DNA from: a bacterium
Lineage (GTDB): Bacteria; Verrucomicrobiota; Verrucomicrobiia; Limisphaerales; J093
Reading direction: 5' to 3'
DNA length: 7,218 nt
NCBI GenBank assembly: GCA_021784265.1
Contig: JAJXTA010000132.1
Span: 1 to 7,218, forward strand
The notes beneath the pieces are model-generated. The model was not told where the DNA came from. It saw only the letters and a list, made by a program, of their open reading frames with translations, and did no database searches. The position numbers and the translations under genes were made by a program. This document shows positions 1-5,556 of this stretch, one piece after another (position 1 is the first letter of the stretch; each line of letters opens with the position of its first letter).

Positions 1-145
1 ATCCTCTCTAATGCGCTTATTCATGTCAACAACGAATTAATGATAGGTAATCCGCCCAACGCCTTATACGGGAATTCACCTATGAGGGCTACGGCGCGGC
101 ACTGATCCAGCCCGTCGCTCCTGGCAAGCGTTCTTGCGCTCCCTG
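1..145. other. Non-coding flank, AT-richer first 80 bases
   Basis: I find no convincing gene here. The first 80 or so bases are visibly richer in A and T than anything else in the window, which is otherwise strongly GC-rich. The reading frames that cross it have no family-like sequence and run straight through the repeat at 146-218, so they are not credible proteins. The stretch may be the promoter or end region of a gene lying outside the window on the left. Nothing in it allows a firmer call. Confidence 0.4.
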
Positions 146-218
146 GTGGCACGGGCGTCTCGCCCGTGTCGGCGAAACTGTCGGCGTCGCGAAACCACGG
201 GCCGGACACCCGCGCCAC
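146..218. repeat. Inverted pair of a 23-base palindromic repeat (REPIN-like)
   Basis: The left copy (146-168) contains a perfect 8-bp hairpin, CACGGGCG / CGCCCGTG, with a 3-base TCT loop. The right copy (196-218) is the same 23-base unit in reverse orientation: aligned to the reverse complement of the left copy it matches at 19 of 23 positions. The copies are separated by 27 bases, so the whole element can fold into one long hairpin. Two REP-type palindromes in inverse orientation are the definition of a REPIN. Read on the minus strand the left copy gives the peptide TGETPVP; from memory, such peptides recur in spurious small ORFs of Verrucomicrobiota and Planctomycetota, which would make this a dispersed genomic repeat. 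No second element of the same sequence is visible in this window, so dispersal is inferred. Confidence 0.6.
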
Positions 219-273
219 GGTTGCTTGGCGCGTGAAGGCGCGCGTGCTTTGGACAGGTCGCATGAGCACACCT

Positions 274-948
274 TCACCCGCGCAGCTCGATGGCTGGGAA
301 TGGTGTGGGTGCAGGGGCTGCTGCTCCCGGCGCTGCCGGGTTCTGCGGCCCAAGGCGGAACCTTTGAGTGCCTGCGCTAGGCAATGCGGGACGGAGGAAG
401 TGTCTCTGGAGGAGGAGATTGCCTTGATTGTCCCGAGTTAGGGCGCGGATTCTGGCGGGAGGCGTCCGGAATTGCCCACCCCCGGAGGGTGCCCCCGGCC
501 GCGGGTTCGCGCTTAGGCGAGGATTTGCGTACCCGCAAGCCGACGAGGTGCAGGCGCAACCGGTTGCTCGTGTCCACCGTGCCCAGATAGTCCGACTCCC
601 GGACCCCGCCGGTCGGGGTAGAGTTTGTGCCGGGACTGTCCGACGTCCCTACCTGTTGATAGACGGTGCGTTGGAGCAGTGCGCTGGCGTCAGGGGCGTA
701 ACCCCCATCGACTAAAAGCCAGCGGTTGCCGGTCATCCGGGCATCGGAGCTATGTATGCGCGCTACATGGAGGTTGGCCTCCAGGAGCAGTTGCGGCTGG
801 CGGGACGCGCAGAGTAGCCCGGCGCCAACGGGTCGCTGACCCAGCAGGTTGAGGTAGAAGCGTTGGTCTGGGTTCCCCAGGCCAAGGGCACCAGCAGGGC
901 GGTGGCGCTTCAGGCGAGGGCCTTCGGAATCAACGAGGGTGTTTTCAT
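274..948 (-). pseudogene. Probable decayed gene for a small exported protein
   Basis: On the minus strand an ATG at 948 is preceded by AGAGAA about eight bases upstream, a possible ribosome binding site. It reads MKTPSLIPKALA, then a TGA (910-912), then in the same frame SATALLVPLAWG. Together these look like the charged and hydrophobic parts of a signal peptide broken by a stop. The following stretch looks coding in a different frame (roughly 880-560), with GC-rich third codon positions and peptides such as QRFYLNLLGQRPVGAGLL and GNRWLLVDGGY. That frame runs on to a stop at 377-379. The first frame is open again towards its 3' end (GNLLLQRHFL) and stops at 274-276. Two frame changes plus a nonsense codon point to a decayed gene. 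I recognise no family. It could instead be a short functional ORF in one frame (from an upstream start to 377) or chance open frames in GC-rich DNA. Confidence 0.33.
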
Positions 949-1192
949 GCGTAATTCTCTGTTGGTGAGGACCTTGTGAGCCGGCCACCAAACACCCCCT
1001 ACGGCCTCCGCCGGGCGGCGGCCCGGCTCCAGGTCTTACCATGGTACTACGGATTCTGGCGCGATTCGTTGCAAGAAGGGCCGTACTTTTTCACTTTCGT
1101 CGTGGACGGACCCCGTCCTCCGCGCCATCCCGCCACGGCGGGTCCAGCCGCCATTTTTTCCCTTTTGCCGGCCGTGGGTTTGCCGTTTCATC
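949..1192. other. Intergenic region upstream of proB
   Basis: No gene is supported here. A perfect 7-bp hairpin lies at 1010-1027 (GCCGGGC, loop GGCG, GCCCGGC). A second at 1129-1142 (CCCGCC AC GGCGGG) is followed, after eleven bases, by a run of six T at 1154-1159. Neither has the hairpin-then-T arrangement of a standard intrinsic terminator. The region must carry the promoter of proB unless transcription comes from further left, but I could not pick out a convincing -35/-10 pair. Confidence 0.35.
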
Positions 1193-2275
1193 GTGGGGAT
1201 GCGTCGTGAGTTGTTACAGGGCGTGAGCCGCCTCGTGGTCAAGCTGGGCACGGGGGTGCTAACCAACAGCCGCAAACAGCCCGACCAGGGGCGCATGGAA
1301 CAGTTGGTGGCCCAAGTGGCGGCGCGGCAGAAGGCCGGCCAGGAAGTGGTATTGGTCAGCTCGGGGGCCGTAGGAGCCGGCATGGGAGCGCTGGGGTTCG
1401 AGAGGCGGCCGACCGACTTGGCCGAGCTGCAAGCCTGCGCGGCGGTCGGCCAATCGCGCCTGATGGGCGCCTACGACGCGCTCTTCAGCCGGTTCGGGTT
1501 GCCGGTCGCCCAGGTGCTCTTGACCCACGACGACCTTGCCCACCACGAACGCCACCTCAACGCCCGCCATACGTTGGTGACCCTCCTGCGCCGCGGGGTA
1601 GTCCCCATCATCAACGAGAACGACGCGGTGTCGGTCACCGAGTTGAAGTTCGGGGATAACGACCGGCTTTCGGCGTTGGTGGCCTGTTTGTTGCCCGCCG
1701 ATCTGCTGGTGATCCTCACGACGGTGGGTGGGGTGTTCGAGCGTTACGGGCAGCCCGGGCAACGCCTGCTCTCCACCATCGCCCGGATCGATCCGGCGGT
1801 CGAGCAAATGGCCGGTGACACCGCAAGCGCCACGGCGGTGGGGGGCATGGCCTCCAAGCTCCAGGCCGCCAAGATCGTCGTCCGCGCCGGCATCCCGCTG
1901 GTGATCGCCGGCGGGGCGGAGCCGGAGGTGTTGACCCGGGTGTTGGCAGGCGAGGAGCTGGGCACCATCGTGGTCCCACAACCGAACAAGCTCCGGGGGC
2001 GAAAGCGATGGATCGCGTTCTTCCATCATCCGCACGGGACGCTCTTCGTGGATGACGGCGCCCGGCGGGCGTTGCGCGAGCAAGGCCGAAGTCTGCTCCC
2101 GCCCGGAGTTGCCCGGTGCGAGGGGGCGTTCGCCGCGGGCGATGTGGTTAGCATTTGCGACCTGGACGGGACTGAATTCGCCCGGGGCCAGAGCGCGTTT
2201 GACGCGGCCGCCATCCGCGGCGGCGCGTTGCGCCGCACCGAAGTAGTCCATCGCGATAACCTGGTGATCCTTTGA
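1193..2275 (+). CDS. proB: Glutamate 5-kinase
   Basis: Phosphorylates L-glutamate with ATP to gamma-glutamyl phosphate, the first step of cytoplasmic proline biosynthesis. Residues 12-260 form the amino-acid-kinase fold: VKLGTGVLT (16-24, catalytic lysine K17), VSSGAVGAG (55-63), NENDAVS (141-147) and FGDND (153-157). A PUA domain follows at about 271-355. At 360 aa it matches the usual two-domain enzyme (367 aa in E. coli). The start is GTG 1193 or ATG 1199, two codons later; neither has a clear Shine-Dalgarno sequence. Two nucleotide-site positions differ from the common pattern: the aspartate of the usual LTD motif is threonine (LTT, 175-177), and the threonine of TGGM is valine (VGGM, 216-219). 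Other key residues are intact, so I expect an active kinase. proA is not adjacent; mazG follows after 103 bases. Confidence 0.95.
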   Translation: MGMRRELLQGVSRLVVKLGTGVLTNSRKQPDQGRMEQLVAQVAARQKAGQEVVLVSSGAVGAGMGALGFERRPTDLAELQACAAVGQSRLMGAYDALFSRFGLPVAQVLLTHDDLAHHERHLNARHTLVTLLRRGVVPIINENDAVSVTELKFGDNDRLSALVACLLPADLLVILTTVGGVFERYGQPGQRLLSTIARIDPAVEQMAGDTASATAVGGMASKLQAAKIVVRAGIPLVIAGGAEPEVLTRVLAGEELGTIVVPQPNKLRGRKRWIAFFHHPHGTLFVDDGARRALREQGRSLLPPGVARCEGAFAAGDVVSICDLDGTEFARGQSAFDAAAIRGGALRRTEVVHRDNLVIL

Positions 2276-2378
2276 ACGCCGCGCCGCTGGACCATGGAAG
2301 GAGAACGGAGCCGACGCCGGTCCCGAGCGCCAGGAGACCTAGCCCGCCTCACCTCATTCCCCCAATCGCACCTGACGC

Positions 2379-3068
2379 GTGAAACGAAAAGCCGCCATCC
2401 AAGACCTGTTGGCCGTCATGGCCCGTCTCCGTTCCCCGACTGGTTGTCCGTGGGACCGGGAGCAAGACCATCGTTCCTTGCGGTTCCACGCCGTGGAGGA
2501 GGTCTATGAGTTAATCGACGCCATCGAGGCCGGGGACGACCACGAAATGGCCGAGGAACTCGGCGACCTCCTGCTCCAGGTGGTCTTTCACTGCCAACTG
2601 GCGCGCGAACGCGGTGCGTTCGACTTCGAGCGCGTCGCCCGCCGGCTGGTGGAGAAACTGATTCACCGCCACCCGCACGTCTTCGGCCAAGCCAAGGTCA
2701 AGGACGTGGACGCCGTCTGGGCGCAGTGGGAGCGGCTGAAGCACGCCGAAAAACAAGGGACACGCCACGAACGGCCCTCGGCGCTGGACGGGATCCCGCG
2801 GCATCTGCCGGCCTTGCTCCGGGCTGAGAAGCTGGTGAAGAAAGCGCGCCAGGCCGGGTTGCTGGAAGGGGTGGCGACCCCGGCGGCGGGCGGCAAGCTG
2901 AGCCGGGCCGCCCTGGCGGAGCAGTTGTTGGCCCTGGCGGCCCTGGCCCAGGCGCGCGGATGGTCGGCCGAGGAATTGTTGCGCACCGCCGCCCGCAAGG
3001 CTGAGGCGCGATGGCGACGGACCGAGCGCCACCGTTTGGCGCTTGCCAGCAAACACCAAACGCCCTAA
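2379..3068 (+). CDS. mazG: Nucleoside triphosphate pyrophosphohydrolase MazG
   Basis: All-alpha NTP-PPase that hydrolyses (d)NTPs to the monophosphate and pyrophosphate; in E. coli it cleans the nucleotide pool and tempers the (p)ppGpp response. The family signature GCPWDREQDHRSL lies at residues 22-34. The metal-binding acidic motif follows as EEVYE (40-44) and EELGD (59-63), and the conserved VFGQAKVKDVDAVWAQWERLK region spans about 101-121. The start is GTG 2379: an in-frame TGA lies immediately upstream (2373-2375), and the conserved region begins within the first ten residues. At 229 aa it is shorter than E. coli MazG (263 aa). The C-terminal repeat of the domain keeps its end (AEELLRTAARKAEARWRR) but has lost the second EExxD-type motif, reading AALAEQLLALAALA near 177-190. 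Only the N-terminal site therefore looks catalytic. It is followed after 18 bases by the isomerase gene, probably in one transcript. Confidence 0.93.
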   Translation: MKRKAAIQDLLAVMARLRSPTGCPWDREQDHRSLRFHAVEEVYELIDAIEAGDDHEMAEELGDLLLQVVFHCQLARERGAFDFERVARRLVEKLIHRHPHVFGQAKVKDVDAVWAQWERLKHAEKQGTRHERPSALDGIPRHLPALLRAEKLVKKARQAGLLEGVATPAAGGKLSRAALAEQLLALAALAQARGWSAEELLRTAARKAEARWRRTERHRLALASKHQTP

Positions 3069-3086
3069 TCTTCCCGGCTCAAGCCT

Positions 3087-3923
3087 ATGAGCAACGTCTC
3101 TTTTGGGATCAATCTCGAGTTCATCCGCCACCAAGACAAGCCGTTCGAGTGGGGCGTTCAAAAGGCCGCCGAGCTAGGCTACAGCCATGTCGAGCCGATG
3201 GTCCATCTGGGCCGCGAGTTGCTGAGCGAAGCTGGCTACTTCCACAGCGTGTCGATGCTCGACGATCCGCTGCGGGTCAAGCGGGCCTGCGACGCCGCGG
3301 GCGTCAAGCTCTCCGGGCTCTCCGCCCACACTCCGCTCTGCAAACCGGAGATCGGTGTCGAGTATTTGAAGCAGGCCATTCGCTTCGCGGCCGAATGCGG
3401 CGCGCCGGTGATCAACACCGATGAAGGACCCAAGCAACCGTGGACGACCGAGGAGGAGGACTTCGTGCTCATGCGTTATACCCTGCAGGAGGCGGCTAAG
3501 GTCGCGGAACCGCGGGGGATCCTCATCGGGCTGGAGCCGCACCAACAGTACAGCCGCTCCCCCGAGGGCTTGGACCGGATTCATGGGTTGGTGAAGAGCC
3601 CGGCGATCGGGATTAATTTCGACACCGGCAACGCTTATCTCTGCGGCCATGACTCGCTGGCTTGGCTCAAGCGGGTGGTCCAGCGGCTGGTGCACCTGCA
3701 CGCCAAGGACATCTCGGGGCAACAGTCGGCCAGCGAACGCGGCAAAGTGACCGGCACGCCGGTGGGTTGTGCCTGCGGCGAAGGCGTCATGGACTGGGCC
3801 AAGGTGGTGCGGCTGTGCCGCCAGGCGCGGCGCGATATCGTCCTCTCTGTCGAGTGCGGCACCGTCGAACAGGCCGAGCGCTCGATCCGCCACCTTCAGA
3901 GCCTGGCTCGAACGGCGGCCTGA
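3087..3923 (+). CDS. Sugar phosphate isomerase/epimerase, xylose-isomerase-like TIM barrel
   Basis: A 278-residue cytoplasmic protein of the AP-endonuclease-2 / xylose-isomerase-like superfamily (the IolE/hydroxypyruvate-isomerase-like group), a divalent-metal TIM barrel acting on sugars or sugar phosphates. The expected metal ligands are visible in order: E150 in GLEPH, D179 in NFDTGNAYL, H205 in HLHAKD and E256 in SVECG. The typical GEGVMDW loop before the last strands lies at 231-237. There is no signal peptide. ATG 3087 fits, because the barrel's first strand (FGINLEFI) starts at once. The superfamily contains isomerases, epimerases, dehydratases and enzymes of inositol use with similar sequences, so the substrate cannot be named. 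The neighbour mazG is unrelated in function and gives no clue. The gene ends 53 bases from the convergent xseA. Confidence 0.85.
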   Translation: MSNVSFGINLEFIRHQDKPFEWGVQKAAELGYSHVEPMVHLGRELLSEAGYFHSVSMLDDPLRVKRACDAAGVKLSGLSAHTPLCKPEIGVEYLKQAIRFAAECGAPVINTDEGPKQPWTTEEEDFVLMRYTLQEAAKVAEPRGILIGLEPHQQYSRSPEGLDRIHGLVKSPAIGINFDTGNAYLCGHDSLAWLKRVVQRLVHLHAKDISGQQSASERGKVTGTPVGCACGEGVMDWAKVVRLCRQARRDIVLSVECGTVEQAERSIRHLQSLARTAA

Positions 3924-3934
3924 GCGCCGCCCCG

Positions 3935-3951
3935 GCGCGGGCGCCCCGCGC
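3935..3951. terminator. GC hairpin between convergent genes
   Basis: A perfect 7-bp inverted repeat, GCGCGGG / CCCGCGC with loop CGC, sits in the 53-base gap between the ends of the isomerase gene and xseA. A second, shorter GC stem lies at 3960-3972 (CCGCC / GGCGG). Neither strand has a T run after the stem, so this is not a classic intrinsic terminator. Its place between two converging stops suggests it helps end or protect both transcripts. In DNA this GC-rich, such stems also arise by chance. Confidence 0.35.
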
Positions 3952-3976
3952 GGGCGCACCCGCCCCGGGCGGAAGG

Positions 3977-5395
3977 CTAGCCCGACGTGCGCTCGGACTT
4001 CGAAGTCACCACGCTCTGGACCTCGCCCACGTGCAGGCGCGTGCGGAGGAGTTGACCTGGCCGCGTCGCCGAGGCCGCTCGGAGCACGGTGCCGGTGGCC
4101 GCATCGGTGGTGATCGAATAACCCCGGGCCAGGACCTCGAGCGGGGAGAGCAGGCGCAAACGCTCCGTCACGCTGGCCAAGCGGTTCCGATGGCGCTCGA
4201 GCCGGACGCGCGTGTGTTCGAGGAAGCGGACGCGCAGCGGGGTGAGGAGATTGGCCCGACGGGCCAGAACTTGGCGCGGGCGCAAGCCATGCCAACGGGT
4301 CTGCAACGCCCGCCACACGTTTCGAGTCTCCCGCAGCCGGAAACGGACCCCGCGGACCAGCGTGGCGCGCAGATCATCCAACCGCTGCCAGTCCTCGTTC
4401 AGCCGCGCCCGGGGGTGGGCGCGCTCGAGGCGCCGCCGCACGGCGAGGAAATCCGACTGCGCGCCTTCGAGGCGCCGCCGCGCCAGGGTACGCAACCGAC
4501 TGCGCGCGCCCCGCAGGAACTCGCGGCTGGCGAACGGGCCCTCGGTGATGAGTTCCGCGGCGGCGCTGGGGGTAGCGGCCCGCAGGTCGGCGACGAAATC
4601 GCTGATGGTAAAATCGATCTCGTGGCCGACGGCTGAGACCACGGGCAAGGCCGAGGCGTAAATGGCCCGAGCGACCACTTCTTCATTGAACGCCCATAGG
4701 TCCTCCAGGCTCCCCCCGCCGCGCGTAACCAGGATCAAATCCAAGCCGCGGCCGGCCCGGGCCGCCGACCAGGCGTTGAGCAGACGAATGGCCGCCGCCA
4801 CCTCGTCGCCGGCCCCCTGCCCCTGCACTCGGCAGGGGGCCAGGATGATCTCCAGGGCGGGGTGCCGTCGGGCGACCACATGCACAACATCCTGCAGCGC
4901 GGCCCCGGTGGGAGAGGTCGCGAGGCCGAGCCGCCACGGGTAACGGGTCAAGGGTCGTTTGCGCTCAGAGGCGAAGAGACCCTCGGTCTGCAGTTTGAGC
5001 TTGAGGCGCTCAAATGCGAGTTGCAGTGCCCCGGCCCCCTGGAGCTCCACGGTCAGGACGCGGAGTTGGTATTGGCCGCGGGGCTCGTAAACGGTCAACT
5101 CCCCTTCCACGAGCACCGCGCGGCCATCTTGGAGCAACGCACGGGTGGCGCGGGTCTCACCCCGGAACAACACGCAGCTCAACTGGGCGGCGGCATCCTT
5201 GAGGCTGAAGTAGAGATGGCCGGAGGCTTGCGCGCGGAGGTTGGTTACCTCGCCGGAAACCCAGACCCGCCCGATCTGGTGTTCCAACAAGCGTTTGACC
5301 TGGACGGTCAATTCCGAGACGGCGAAGACCCGGCGAGTCGTCGCGGTGGGGAACAGCTCGCCAAAGTCCCACTGTGATGTTGTGTTCTTGGCCAT
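3977..5395 (-). CDS. xseA: Exodeoxyribonuclease VII large subunit
   Basis: Catalytic subunit of exonuclease VII, which degrades single-stranded DNA from both ends to short oligonucleotides in repair and clearance of DNA damage. An N-terminal OB-fold (about 22-115) reads FAVSELTVQVKRLLE, then RVWVSGEVTNL, and ends in a GQYQLRV strand. The catalytic domain carries SPTGAALQDV (161-170, D169 aligning with the essential aspartate of the E. coli enzyme), VTRGGGSLEDLWAFNEE (223-239), SAVGHEIDFTISDFVAD (254-270) and TPSAAAEL (275-282). A long helical, arginine-rich segment (about 285-415) fits the coiled-coil arm that binds the small subunit. The closing SPLEVLARGYSI motif (417-428) is typical. At 472 aa it is close to E. 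coli (456 aa). The start ATG at 5395 lies 12 codons before the conserved part and lacks a clear Shine-Dalgarno sequence. xseB is not next to it in this window. Confidence 0.95.
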   Translation of the reverse strand: MAKNTTSQWDFGELFPTATTRRVFAVSELTVQVKRLLEHQIGRVWVSGEVTNLRAQASGHLYFSLKDAAAQLSCVLFRGETRATRALLQDGRAVLVEGELTVYEPRGQYQLRVLTVELQGAGALQLAFERLKLKLQTEGLFASERKRPLTRYPWRLGLATSPTGAALQDVVHVVARRHPALEIILAPCRVQGQGAGDEVAAAIRLLNAWSAARAGRGLDLILVTRGGGSLEDLWAFNEEVVARAIYASALPVVSAVGHEIDFTISDFVADLRAATPSAAAELITEGPFASREFLRGARSRLRTLARRRLEGAQSDFLAVRRRLERAHPRARLNEDWQRLDDLRATLVRGVRFRLRETRNVWRALQTRWHGLRPRQVLARRANLLTPLRVRFLEHTRVRLERHRNRLASVTERLRLLSPLEVLARGYSITTDAATGTVLRAASATRPGQLLRTRLHVGEVQSVVTSKSERTSG

Positions 5396-5556
5396 GCAAC
5401 GTGGGGCAGGCTAGTCGGGATCGGGCTGGCGGCCAAGGCCCAAGCCGCCCGGCGGGAAGACTACCTCGGGATGGCCCGGTCCGACGGTGCCGCCGCACGG
5501 GCCGCCGGGCTGCAAAAGCGGTGGCAAAATCCGCGCCGGCCCCTATCGTGGGCGCC
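5396..5556. promoter_or_regulatory. Divergent intergenic region, xseA and secreted protein gene
   Basis: These 161 bases separate the start of xseA (minus strand) from the start of the putative secreted hydrolase (plus strand), so promoters for both should lie here. The sequence is very GC-rich, with short GC stems around 5428-5449 (GGCGG / CCGCC). I could not pick out a convincing -35/-10 pair for either gene. The downstream gene's frame is open well back into this region, so its true start might be further upstream. Confidence 0.3.

Noticed and set aside
1037..1046. Perfect 10-base palindrome TACCATGGTA
   Set aside because: Too short to separate from chance, with no second copy or promoter nearby to make it an operator.
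1129..1159. Hairpin followed by a T run upstream of proB, a possible terminator
   Set aside because: The loop is only two bases and the T run begins eleven bases after the stem, which does not fit an intrinsic terminator.
1..1192. Possible CRISPR array or mobile element in the gene-poor left part
   Set aside because: There are only two inverted repeat copies, with no regular direct repeats, no transposase-like frame and no target-site duplication that I could find.
1259..2251. 330-codon open frame on the minus strand across proB
   Set aside because: Antisense shadow of a GC-rich gene; the peptide has no family features and proB is unmistakable on the plus strand.
2511..3161. 216-codon minus-strand frame across mazG
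   Set aside because: Antisense shadow; the mazG motifs explain the coding signal on the plus strand.
3174..4316. 380-codon minus-strand frame across the isomerase gene and the end of xseA
   Set aside because: It overlaps two well-supported genes and has low-complexity proline, arginine and alanine composition typical of shadow frames.
3662..4636. 324-codon plus-strand frame across the isomerase end and xseA
   Set aside because: It is out of frame with the isomerase and antisense to xseA; no recognisable domain.
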